DNA of 64,000 nt from Acinetobacter courvalinii (lineage in GTDB: Bacteria; Pseudomonadota; Gammaproteobacteria; Pseudomonadales; Moraxellaceae): assembly GCF_014635545.1 (NCBI RefSeq), contig NZ_BMDA01000001.1, positions 1,318,739 to 1,382,738 of the forward strand, written 5' to 3'. The translations under genes and the position numbers were made by a program. Each line of letters opens with the position of its first letter. Within the stretch, counting starts at the first letter, position 1. Below, one piece after another: positions 1 through 7,638 of this stretch. The notes below the pieces were generated by a model. The model was given only the letters and a program-made list of their open reading frames with translations, was not told where the DNA came from and did no database searches.

Positions 1-250
1 CACCATTATCGATGAAACTACGTTTATAGAGGCGCTGAAAAGCATTTCATTGTCGGACTATTGTTTATCAAAAGAAGAGCATGAGCTGGGTGTGATTGCG
101 ATTGCAGTACCGGTACTGAATGCCCAAGGTCAAGCCATTGCGGCGCTTAACTGCATGTCACAAACCAATCGGGTGCAAGAGGATTATCTGGTTCAGCAAA
201 TTCTACCTTTGTTACGTAATACTGCCAATGAGCTGCGCAATGTAATATAA
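1..250 (+). CDS. IclR-family transcriptional regulator, C-terminal fragment (5' end outside window)
   Basis: The reading frame is open from base 2 to a TAA at 248-250, giving the last 82 residues of a protein that begins left of the window. The segment ELGVIAIAVPVLN...GQAIAALNCMSQTNR is the end of an IclR effector-binding (GAF-like) domain, and the tail resembles PcaR/PcaU/PobR-type regulators of aromatic catabolism. The DNA-binding domain is not visible, so the target genes cannot be named. The next gene starts about 310 bp downstream on the same strand. Confidence 0.8.
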   Translation, partial: TIIDETTFIEALKSISLSDYCLSKEEHELGVIAIAVPVLNAQGQAIAALNCMSQTNRVQEDYLVQQILPLLRNTANELRNVI

Positions 251-563
251 AAATCAAATCCTTACCCCCTTCTTTGTTTACTCACAAAAAACCCAATCAA
301 GTTTATTGTGGTCATCAATCTTGTCTAAATATTGCTCACTCATCAAATCAAGCCTTTTTAAACAAAATGGGAAAGCGTCCATTTTTAGTAAAAAAAATCA
401 CCAAGCTAGATTTAAATAAATATCAGCGGCTTAGCATTCTCAGTTTTTAAAATCTTAATCCTTTTTCAAATTTGACGCATAAAAAAAATTGACAGGAATT
501 TTAAAACATAATACATATAGTTTTATATGTTATATTTTAAAACCTAAAGACAAGGAACGACAG
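251..563 (+). promoter_or_regulatory. Intergenic region: weak terminator hairpin, candidate promoter and inverted repeat before the aldehyde dehydrogenase
   Basis: No gene is seen in this AT-rich gap. A 7-bp hairpin (AAAATGG 364-370, CCATTTT 379-385, then another T) could end the IclR transcript. A TTGACA at 489-494 followed 17 bp later by TACATA (512-517) is a plausible sigma-70 promoter. Overlapping the -10 is an inverted repeat ACATATA (513-519) / TATATGT (524-530), a reasonable operator position for the GntR regulator encoded at 2849. These are readings by eye only. Confidence 0.35.
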
Positions 564-1994
564 ATGTCTAAAATTCAATTCAAACATTTTATTAACGGCG
601 AATATGTAGAAGCAAAAGGAACGGATTATTTCGATCTGGTCAGTCCGGTAACAGGTCAAGTTTATGCTGCATCACCCAATGCAACTGACGCAGAAGTCGA
701 TGCTGCTTATGCAGCAGCAAAACAGGCCTTTAAAATCTGGGGTCGCAGTACGCCCGCTGTTCGTCAAAAGGCTTTACTTGATTTAGCAGATGCGGTGGAA
801 GCAAATGCAGAACGTTTAATCGAAGCGCAAAGCCGCAATACTGGACAACTCAAGCATTTGATTGCCTCTGAGGAAGTGGCAATTTGTGCAAATCAGATTC
901 GTTTTTTTGCAGGTGCTGCTCGTCTACTCAATGGTTCAGCAACAGGTGAATATTTAGAAGGCTTGACCTCAAGTATCCGTCGTGAACCTGTCGGTGTGGT
1001 GGGTCAGGTAACGCCTTGGAATTATCCATTAATGATGGCGGTCTGGAAAATTGCGCCTGCTTTGGCGGCTGGTAATACTGTGGTGTTGAAACCAAGCGAC
1101 ACCACACCTGAAAGCACCCTGCTTCTGGCAGAAATTGCAGCGCCATTTTTCCCGCAAGGTGCATTCAACGTACTCTTAGGTCAAGCCAATGTTGGCGCTA
1201 AAGTGGTTTCACACAAAACCCCTGCTCTGGTTTCAATTACAGGTTCGGTACGCGCTGGATTACAAGTTGCTGCTTCTGCCGCTGCCAACTTAGCCAAAGC
1301 ACATCTTGAACTGGGCGGGAAAGCACCAGTCCTCGTATTTGCCGATGCAGATATTGATAAAGCAGTAGAAATGATTGCCATGACAGGTTTCTTTAATGCG
1401 GGTCAAGACTGCACCGCAGCGACACGTGTGATCGTGGAAGAATCTGTGCATGATGAATTTTTAGCAAAACTGGTCGAAGCAGCAAAAAATACACGTTTTG
1501 GTGAGCCTGATGACCAAGATGCACTTTATGGCCCATTAAATAACGCCAATCAACTTAAAAATGTGCAGTCATTTATTGAAAAACTACCTAGACACGCAAA
1601 AGTAGAAACTGGCGGTAAACATGCCGATCGTCCAGGTTTCTATTTCGAAGCCACTGTAATTAGCGGTTTACAGCAACAAGATGAAGCCGTTCAAAATGAA
1701 ATCTTTGGCCCTGTCATCACGGTGCAGAAATTTAAAGATGAAGCGGATGCCATTGATAAAGCCAATGATATTGACTATGGCCTTGCATCAAGTGTCTGGA
1801 CCACCAACCATGCCCGCGCAACCCGTCTATCACGCGAGTTAGATTTTGGTACAGTCTGGATCAATACCCATATCCCTTTAACTGCTGAAATGCCACACGG
1901 TGGTTTCAAGAAATCTGGCTATGGCAAAGACTTGTCAGGTTATGGGTTTGAAGAATACACGCGTATCAAACATGTTATGAGTTCAAATGACTAA
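564..1994 (+). CDS. NAD(P)-dependent aldehyde dehydrogenase (aminobutyraldehyde/betaine-aldehyde-like)
   Basis: A 476-residue ALDH-superfamily enzyme that oxidises an aldehyde to a carboxylate. The general base Glu lies in LELGGK (about residue 249) and the nucleophile Cys283 in FNAGQDCTA. The cofactor-site segment VTPWNYP and the C-terminal EIFGPV motif are present. The overall pattern is closest to gamma-aminobutyraldehyde (PatD/YdcW-like) and betaine-aldehyde dehydrogenases, but the substrate is not proven. I place the start at ATG 564, preceded by AAGGAA (552-557), rather than the upstream in-frame TTG at 489, which lies inside the candidate promoter. It heads a cluster with a SnoaL-like protein, a GntR regulator, a PDC-like sensor and an APC permease, suggesting amine or amino-acid breakdown. 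Confidence 0.88.
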   Translation: MSKIQFKHFINGEYVEAKGTDYFDLVSPVTGQVYAASPNATDAEVDAAYAAAKQAFKIWGRSTPAVRQKALLDLADAVEANAERLIEAQSRNTGQLKHLIASEEVAICANQIRFFAGAARLLNGSATGEYLEGLTSSIRREPVGVVGQVTPWNYPLMMAVWKIAPALAAGNTVVLKPSDTTPESTLLLAEIAAPFFPQGAFNVLLGQANVGAKVVSHKTPALVSITGSVRAGLQVAASAAANLAKAHLELGGKAPVLVFADADIDKAVEMIAMTGFFNAGQDCTAATRVIVEESVHDEFLAKLVEAAKNTRFGEPDDQDALYGPLNNANQLKNVQSFIEKLPRHAKVETGGKHADRPGFYFEATVISGLQQQDEAVQNEIFGPVITVQKFKDEADAIDKANDIDYGLASSVWTTNHARATRLSRELDFGTVWINTHIPLTAEMPHGGFKKSGYGKDLSGYGFEEYTRIKHVMSSND

Positions 1995-2021
1995 GACACA
2001 AGCTACAGATAGGAGCATAGA

Positions 2022-2792
2022 ATGGATATTCAGGAAGCCAAACGCTTTGTTAGTCAGGCTCATCATGTCTTGTTTAATTTACATGATCCTCGTGCTTTAG
2101 ATCGTTATTTTTCTAAAGACTTTATCGAGCATTCACCATTGGTTGCAGATGGCCTGTCCGGTCTTCGTCAACTGATTCAGGATTGTCTAGACATTCGCCA
2201 CGAACCGATTCGTGTATTGGGTGACGGTGATTTGGTGGCAATTCACGGTCGCTTTCATGGTCTAGATGAAACACCTTTGGTCGGTTTTGACATCTATCGG
2301 GTTAAAGATGGCAAGATCGTTGAGCATTGGGACGGTTTGGTGCCTGAAGCACAGCCCAATATCAGCGGACGTACCCAACTGGATGGCCCAACCCAGATGG
2401 ATCACCATGCCGACCGTGAAGCAAACCGTAAAATCATCCGAGATTTTTTTCAAAAGGCCTTGATTGATGGGGACTATGAAGCATTCAGAACCTATACGGA
2501 CGGCGATCATTTCCTGCAACATAGCCCTGATATTGGTGACGGGGTAAATTCAGTCATTGATTTCCTGAACAAAATCCGTAATCAAGGTGAAGGTTTGGTA
2601 TACTCCAAAACGCACCGAAGCATTGCCGATGGTCAGTTTGTGCTGACTCATTCAGAAGGTAGTATTGCAGGAAACCGACATGCCTATTTTGAATTGTGGC
2701 GTCTCGAAAATGGCAAAATTGCGGAACTTTGGGATGCAATTCCTGCTGTTCCAGAAGATGAAAAGGCAATACACAGCTTTGGCGTGTTTTAA
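2022..2792 (+). CDS. Double NTF2/SnoaL-like protein
   Basis: This 256-residue protein has two tandem SnoaL-like (NTF2-fold) halves, about residues 1-120 and 130-250. Each carries the family's closing pattern: FDIYRVKDGKIVEHWDG in the first half and FELWRLENGKIAELWDA in the second. SnoaL-like proteins are small alpha/beta barrels, some of them isomerases or hydrolases, and many have no known function. The gene starts 28 bp after the aldehyde dehydrogenase behind AGGAG, so the two are probably cotranscribed. A role in processing an intermediate or product of the dehydrogenase is inference. No catalytic residues can be assigned with confidence. Confidence 0.8.
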   Translation: MDIQEAKRFVSQAHHVLFNLHDPRALDRYFSKDFIEHSPLVADGLSGLRQLIQDCLDIRHEPIRVLGDGDLVAIHGRFHGLDETPLVGFDIYRVKDGKIVEHWDGLVPEAQPNISGRTQLDGPTQMDHHADREANRKIIRDFFQKALIDGDYEAFRTYTDGDHFLQHSPDIGDGVNSVIDFLNKIRNQGEGLVYSKTHRSIADGQFVLTHSEGSIAGNRHAYFELWRLENGKIAELWDAIPAVPEDEKAIHSFGVF

Positions 2793-2810
2793 TTCATGAT
2801 CCGTATCATT

Positions 2811-2836
2811 AAGCGAAGTCATTCAGCTTCGCTTTT
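2811..2836 (+). terminator. Hairpin with short T run between the SnoaL-like gene and gntR
   Basis: AAGCGAAG (2811-2818) pairs with CTTCGCTT (2827-2834) across an 8-nt loop and is followed by TT. It lies 18 bp after the SnoaL-like stop and 12 bp before the GntR gene. It may be a partial terminator that lowers regulator expression relative to the enzymes. Confidence 0.55.
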
Positions 2837-2848
2837 AGAGAACTAGCT

Positions 2849-3568
2849 ATGTCAGCATATACGATAATCTTTGCACCAATCACACAATCGACCCGTTCTG
2901 AACAGGTGGTTGAACGTTTGGAGAATGCGATTATCTCTGGACTGCTCAAAAGTCAGGAACAGCTTCCGAATGAAGCTGACCTAGCTCGTTTAATGGGCGT
3001 TTCGCCGATCACGGTACGTGAAGCGCTCACGACCTTGCGGGTAAAAGGCTTAATTGATACACGACGTGGGCGAAATGGCGGAAGTTTTGTGTGTGAATTA
3101 CCTGCTGATTTACGTCTAAGCCTACATCCTTTACGTCAGGCCTCCAGTGAATATCTGGCTGATCTTGGTGAATTTCATAGTGCGATTTTAAGTCATAGTG
3201 CTTATCTGGCCTCACAAAGAACCACCGAAGATGAGCTGGCTAAAATCAAGGAAATGGTTGAACAATTTCATCAGGCCAGCGAAGCAGACATACGAGCGCA
3301 ACTGGATTTACGCTGTCTGCTCACCCTGACCTCATTTGCCCAATCAGCGCGACTGGCCAATCAGGAACTTTCGATACAGGCAGAATGGGCCCCACTTATT
3401 GCTGTTTTGTACCAAGATGATGTCTTTCACCAAAAAGTTGTAGATCAATACCATAAAATTTTGTCATCATTTACTCAGGGAAATGAGGATGAAGCAGTTC
3501 TCCAGGCGAGAAAAATCATCACCATGCAAACGGATCAAATGCTCCAATACAAGTTATCAATCAATTAA
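2849..3568 (+). CDS. GntR/FadR-family transcriptional regulator
   Basis: A 239-residue one-component regulator. Residues about 15-80 form the winged helix (QLPNEADLARLMGVSPITVREALTTL... with RGRNGG in the wing). Residues about 95-230 are an all-helical FCD-type effector domain, with HSAILSHSAYLAS at its beginning. FadR-subfamily members usually bind a carboxylic-acid effector and repress or activate a neighbouring catabolic operon. Likely targets are the adjacent aldehyde dehydrogenase and permease genes (inference). The ribosome-binding site is weak (GAG about 11 bp upstream), consistent with low expression behind a hairpin. Confidence 0.85.
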   Translation: MSAYTIIFAPITQSTRSEQVVERLENAIISGLLKSQEQLPNEADLARLMGVSPITVREALTTLRVKGLIDTRRGRNGGSFVCELPADLRLSLHPLRQASSEYLADLGEFHSAILSHSAYLASQRTTEDELAKIKEMVEQFHQASEADIRAQLDLRCLLTLTSFAQSARLANQELSIQAEWAPLIAVLYQDDVFHQKVVDQYHKILSSFTQGNEDEAVLQARKIITMQTDQMLQYKLSIN

Positions 3569-3637
3569 AAACAATAAAAAAAGGGATATCTAAAAAGCAT
3601 AGATCTCAAAAAATATGGAATTTTAGGAGTTATCGGA

Positions 3638-4345
3638 ATGACCCAACAGACACCAATACAAGAGCTTCAAACGCTGCTTGAGCAAGTCACTCAAGAGACT
3701 TCTACTCTGGCAGAACGTCTTGCCAACAAAGCAAGTCAAATTCTAGCCAAAGATAAAACAGCAAAGCTTAAAGACATCAAACTGTCTACCACTGAACGTA
3801 AACAACTGCAGCAGGAAATCAAGCTTGCCCTGCATCAAAGCCAGTATAGTCAAGGTATGGGCTTTGCCAGCTATAGTCCCGCAACAAGCACCGAGCAGGA
3901 ATACTGGACACTGGAATGGTGGTATAAAAAAGAAAATCAATTACAGCAAGCACAGCTTGAAAACTACCAGAATGCCCAACGTTTTCTGGATTTCCGTACT
4001 TTTGAATGGTTCCAGCAACCTGCGAAAAATAAACAACCCTGTACTTATGGGCCTTATGTCGACTATATCTGCAATGGCGCTTATACCATTACCATGGCTC
4101 ATCCTGTGATGATACAGGATCAGTTCGTTGGTGTTATTGCAATTGATGTACTGGTTTCTGCACTGGAAAAAGTGCTGCTTCCAAAACTAAAAAATATCAA
4201 ACAAAAAGCCGCCATTACCAATAATATTGCCCGCGTCATCACCTCAAATGACATCAGCATCAGAACTGGAACACTTCTCAAGAACCTGACTCATATGTCT
4301 TTAAATAGCTTACCGAGTCAGTCGCTCCAGTTAGTCATGATTTAG
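3638..4345 (+). CDS. Cytoplasmic PDC/Cache-like sensor domain protein
   Basis: A 235-residue protein with no signal peptide or transmembrane segment. Residues about 65-185 resemble a PDC/Cache ligand-binding fold: SYSPATSTEQEYWTLEWW, then CTYGPYVDYICNGAYTITMAHPV and VGVIAIDVLV. The N-terminal about 60 residues are charged and helical. Cache domains normally sense small molecules outside the cell within receptors, but here the domain stands alone in the cytoplasm. It lies between a GntR regulator and an APC permease behind AGGAG (3625-3629), so an accessory role in substrate sensing or regulation is plausible but unproven. The C-terminal 35 residues match nothing I recognise. Confidence 0.7.
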   Translation: MTQQTPIQELQTLLEQVTQETSTLAERLANKASQILAKDKTAKLKDIKLSTTERKQLQQEIKLALHQSQYSQGMGFASYSPATSTEQEYWTLEWWYKKENQLQQAQLENYQNAQRFLDFRTFEWFQQPAKNKQPCTYGPYVDYICNGAYTITMAHPVMIQDQFVGVIAIDVLVSALEKVLLPKLKNIKQKAAITNNIARVITSNDISIRTGTLLKNLTHMSLNSLPSQSLQLVMI

Positions 4346-4446
4346 CGTTAATCAAACCTCAATTCAAGGTTTAACGCCCACGTTCCTCTAAATCTCTAAT
4401 TTTTTGGCTTGCTACAACGAGCCAGGGGATTTTTTTGCCTAAAAAT
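4345..4446 (+). terminator. Tandem hairpins after the PDC-like gene
   Basis: A long imperfect hairpin (GCGTTAA...AACCT from 4345, AGGTTTAACGC ending at 4377) is followed by a short hairpin TGGCT (4415-4419) / AGCCA (4430-4434) and a T7 run at 4440-4446. Together they probably terminate or attenuate transcription before the permease. Confidence 0.45.
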
Positions 4447-4496
4447 TACATGTGCTTTTCTGGATAGAAAACAACAATAGATCAGGTTGCAACATT

Positions 4497-5828
4497 ATGG
4501 AACAACAATCTGCTTCATTTAAAAAACTCTCATTATGGCAAGTGACTGTGATCGGCATTGCTTATATGACCCCGATGACAGTATTTGATACCTTTGGCAT
4601 TGTGTCAGGCATCACTCATGGCCATGTGCCCTTGGCTTATTTATTGGCATTGACCACCATGCTGCTGACAGCTTTTAGTTATGCACGATTTAGCAAACAC
4701 TCTGAAAAAGCAGGTTCTGCCTATACCTACACCGCGGAAAGCATAGGACCGAAAAGTGGTTTATTTGTCGGCTGGTGTACCTTACTCGACTATTTATTAT
4801 TGCCTTTAATCAATGTCTTGCTGGCAGCCCTTTATTTAACCGCCCTCATTCCTGGTGTCCCGTACTGGTGTTGGGTCATGGTCTCGGCTGGTCTGGTCAC
4901 CTTAGTCAATTGCTTCAGGATTCGTTTACTCGCCAACCTCAGTCTGATTTTTGTGTTTGCACCGATTATCCTGATGATCATTTTTGTGTATCTGGTGATT
5001 CAAGGGATTGGAAGCACGCAAGGTTATGAATATGTACTGACCTTAAATCCTTTATGGACAGGTCCACAGGAGTTATTGCCGCTGGTTGCAGGCGCATCGG
5101 TACTGTGTTTTTCTTTTCTCGGTTTTGATGCGGTGACCACGCTATCAAATGAAACCAAGAATCCCACCAAGACGATTCCTTATGCGGTTCTCCTGACCAC
5201 ACTTTTTGGTGGCATGATCTTCTTTAGCGCTTCCTGGTTCATTCAACTGTATTATCCTACCAATGCACGTTTCCAACATCCGTCAGAAGCATTGCCAGAA
5301 ATCGTCCTTTATGTCGGCGGTGCACTATTTCAGTCAATTTTCCTGTGCGGACAGATTATGAATACGCTGGCTTCTGGTCTTGCCTCACATGCCAGCGCCT
5401 CTCGCTTACTCTACATCATGGGTAAAGATAATATTTTCCCTAAAAAGTATTTTGGCACGCTGCATGGCTCACTTGGCACTCCATTTTTCTCGGTGTTATT
5501 TGTTGGATTTATTTCTTTAAGTGCCATGTTTTTGAACCTGGCTCAAGTGATCAGCCTGATCAGCTTTGGTGCTCTGGTTGCCTTTACCGCTGTTAATTTG
5601 TCAGTCTTTGTCAGGTTTTACATTAAAGAAAGACAGCGTTCAGGATTTAGAAATAAATTTTTCAATCTTTTCCTACCACTACTCTCGGTCATTAGCCTTG
5701 CCTGTCTGTGGATTAACCTTGATTCATCCGCCTTAAAATTTGGCAGTTTCTGGTTAGCGATGGGTGTTTTTCTGTTTATTTACAAAGTTCTCAGAAAACA
5801 AAAGATTCGCTTAAGCAATGCATATTGA
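4497..5828 (+). CDS. APC-superfamily amino acid/amine permease
   Basis: A 443-residue inner-membrane protein with about 12 hydrophobic segments. The first helix contains the APC-type unwound region (VIGIAYMTPMTVFDTFGIVSG). GFDAVTTLSNETKNPTKTIP is the characteristic loop after helix 6 of amino-acid permeases. It probably imports an amino acid or amine by proton symport, and as the last gene of this module it likely delivers the substrate of the aldehyde dehydrogenase route. I chose ATG 4497 (MEQQSASFKKLSLWQ) because family members begin close to this point. A GTG at 4452 would add 15 residues. Confidence 0.85.
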   Translation: MEQQSASFKKLSLWQVTVIGIAYMTPMTVFDTFGIVSGITHGHVPLAYLLALTTMLLTAFSYARFSKHSEKAGSAYTYTAESIGPKSGLFVGWCTLLDYLLLPLINVLLAALYLTALIPGVPYWCWVMVSAGLVTLVNCFRIRLLANLSLIFVFAPIILMIIFVYLVIQGIGSTQGYEYVLTLNPLWTGPQELLPLVAGASVLCFSFLGFDAVTTLSNETKNPTKTIPYAVLLTTLFGGMIFFSASWFIQLYYPTNARFQHPSEALPEIVLYVGGALFQSIFLCGQIMNTLASGLASHASASRLLYIMGKDNIFPKKYFGTLHGSLGTPFFSVLFVGFISLSAMFLNLAQVISLISFGALVAFTAVNLSVFVRFYIKERQRSGFRNKFFNLFLPLLSVISLACLWINLDSSALKFGSFWLAMGVFLFIYKVLRKQKIRLSNAY

Positions 5829-5877
5829 ATATCAACTTTAGATCTTAAAATGACCTATTCAATATGACGAAGAAGTT

Positions 5878-5908
5878 AAAAAGTTACTGAGAGACTCGGT
5901 AACTTTTT
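5878..5908. terminator. Bidirectional terminator between the permease and paaY
   Basis: GTTACTGAG (5883-5891) pairs with CTCGGTAAC (5895-5903) around AGA, flanked by A5 on the left (5878-5882) and T5 on the right (5904-5908). It can therefore stop the rightward permease transcript and the leftward paa transcript. The remainder of 5829-6030 shows nothing further. Confidence 0.8.
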
Positions 5909-6030
5909 ACTGAAATACCATTTATATTTGCATACAATTTATGGACCCTCATGAAGCTAATCTGGAGAATTCTCCATTGGCTGATCTCTAAGATAAAAAC
6001 ATCTGAATACATTAAACTCAAGCTAATGAC

Positions 6031-6630
6031 TTAGGTACCGGGTTTAATCTGATGCTCCGACTGAAAATCCTGATAGGTTTTACGTTCAGATGAATCGGCT
6101 GTTAAGGGCATAACCTCGGCCATGCTGTCTAAACAGCGCTGTGTCAGCTGAATATATTCTTGCGTACCTTTGATTTTCCATGCACGTTCCTGTTCTGATA
6201 AATCACGCGCAACCTTTGCAGGGCTCCCCATGGCCAGTACATTGGCTGGAATATGATCCTTGGTTTTCACCAGACTGTTTGCACCGATAATGCTGTTTTC
6301 GCCAATCTCGGCATAGTCCAGTATCACACTGTTCATGCCGATCAAGGCATTCTTGCCGATACGGCAGCCATGCAAGGTCGTAGCATGACCAATATGTCCC
6401 ATTTCTTCAATCAGGGTGACGCTTTGCGGAAAACCATGAATAATACAATTGTCCTGGACATTGGCATTTTGCTTGATATGGATCCGGCCAAAATCAGCAC
6501 GTAATGAGGCAAAAGGACCAATATAGACACCAGCTTCAATGATGACATCACCAATTAAAACAGCGGTCGGATGAACAAATGCATCAGGATGAACGACAGG
6601 AATTACCCCATCAATACTGTAACAAGGCAT
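6031..6630 (-). CDS. paaY: Phenylacetate-cluster hexapeptide protein PaaY (gamma-carbonic-anhydrase-like thioesterase)
   Basis: A 199-residue left-handed beta-helix protein. Hexapeptide repeats cover about residues 15-150 (HPTAVLIGDV, GVYIGPFASLRADFGRI, MGHIGHATTLHGCRIG). His residues in HGF, GHIGH and LHG are in the positions used for metal in gamma-carbonic-anhydrase relatives. In the paa pathway PaaY acts as a thioesterase relieving dead-end CoA adducts. The start is the ATG at 6628-6630 (MPCYSIDGV), matching the family's N-terminus; an in-frame start 15 bp upstream is less likely. It overlaps the end of paaX by 20 bp and is the last gene of the leftward cluster. Confidence 0.9.
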   Translation of the reverse strand: MPCYSIDGVIPVVHPDAFVHPTAVLIGDVIIEAGVYIGPFASLRADFGRIHIKQNANVQDNCIIHGFPQSVTLIEEMGHIGHATTLHGCRIGKNALIGMNSVILDYAEIGENSIIGANSLVKTKDHIPANVLAMGSPAKVARDLSEQERAWKIKGTQEYIQLTQRCLDSMAEVMPLTADSSERKTYQDFQSEHQIKPGT

Positions 6631-7576
6631 CAGCCACTCTCTCATTATTTTGGCTCAAGCCACCAAAACGCCGCCAAAAATGTGCAGTCGCATTGGGCAT
6701 AGGCCCTTCCGAGGTTGCCGCAACCGACAAGAAATACTCATCTGCAGCTTCAAAGACTTTTTTATAAATATTCATGGATAAAGTTCGTGCCTTGACTGCA
6801 GGCCAGTCTGTCGATAACAGCTCTAACGGCAAAGCAGGATCTTTGAGTAAAATCCGGCGATAATAATGAATCAGCAAGGTCCGGATCTGGAAGGCTTGAA
6901 TCGGTTCAATACGTTCATCCTCTTGCATCAAGATTGCGCCAATCTCCCGAAACATATCCAGAAATTGCAGGTAACGTTGACGCAGCTCATCAATCGGCCA
7001 GTTGGTCTCTAACATACGGCTTATGGTGTCAGTCGAGTTATTAAACAGCTGTAAGGTCTCAGCCTTAAACACCACCACCTGCTCGCTCATGTTGAGATCA
7101 ACCAGCAGTTTTTGCAATTGCAGTCGATTCGAACCCGGGTACGCCATCAGGTTGGTCGAAATATTGGCAAAGCCCAGCCATTCCAGTTCTTTCTTGAGAA
7201 AAGCCTTATTGTCCGTATCCAGACTCGACATCAGGATCAGATCCCAACAATGATCCCATTCTTTCATCTGGTCATTATAAATCCGTTGCTCAGCCTGTAA
7301 GTATTTGAAACGGCTGGCATCTGTAATCCGGTAAAAACTGGTTCTACCAATTTTATCTGAACCCAACCATTCATTTTTGACCAAACGGAAAACCGAAGTC
7401 CTGACAGCACGATCATTAAAATTGAACAGCTCCATCAACTGGATCAAGCTGGCAAGACTAATATTACCGCCACGATGCAGGATTGAATCCCCAAAAATGG
7501 TTGTAATCAGAGACGTACCACTTAAGGTTTCGTTCTGGATGATCGAATCAATAATTTGCTGTAACTTTACACTCAT
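6611..7576 (-). CDS. paaX: Transcriptional repressor PaaX of phenylacetate catabolism
   Basis: A 321-residue regulator. The N-terminus is a winged helix (SLITTIFGDSILHRGGNISLASLIQLMELFNFNDRAVRTSVFRL, about residues 19-64), followed by the PaaX C-terminal region with DHCWDLILMSS. PaaX represses paa promoters and is released by phenylacetyl-CoA in characterised bacteria. The gene follows paaK in the same direction after a 62-bp gap that holds a long inverted repeat, so it may be autoregulated. No strong ribosome-binding site precedes ATG 7576. Confidence 0.92.
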   Translation of the reverse strand: MSVKLQQIIDSIIQNETLSGTSLITTIFGDSILHRGGNISLASLIQLMELFNFNDRAVRTSVFRLVKNEWLGSDKIGRTSFYRITDASRFKYLQAEQRIYNDQMKEWDHCWDLILMSSLDTDNKAFLKKELEWLGFANISTNLMAYPGSNRLQLQKLLVDLNMSEQVVVFKAETLQLFNNSTDTISRMLETNWPIDELRQRYLQFLDMFREIGAILMQEDERIEPIQAFQIRTLLIHYYRRILLKDPALPLELLSTDWPAVKARTLSMNIYKKVFEAADEYFLSVAATSEGPMPNATAHFWRRFGGLSQNNERVADALLQY

Positions 7577-7596
7577 AGGTTTATCTTGGCGTTTAG

Positions 7597-7628
7597 ATTC
7601 AGGATATAGACGATACTATACCCTGAAT
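7597..7628. promoter_or_regulatory. 13-bp-arm inverted repeat between paaK and paaX (candidate PaaX operator)
   Basis: ATTCAGGATATAG (7597-7609) and CTATACCCTGAAT (7616-7628) are inverted copies with one mismatch and a 6-bp centre. Neither strand has a following T run, so an ordinary terminator is unlikely. The position directly upstream of paaX suggests a regulator site, or a processing hairpin in the polycistronic mRNA. Confidence 0.5.
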
Positions 7629-7638
7629 GTTCATAATG

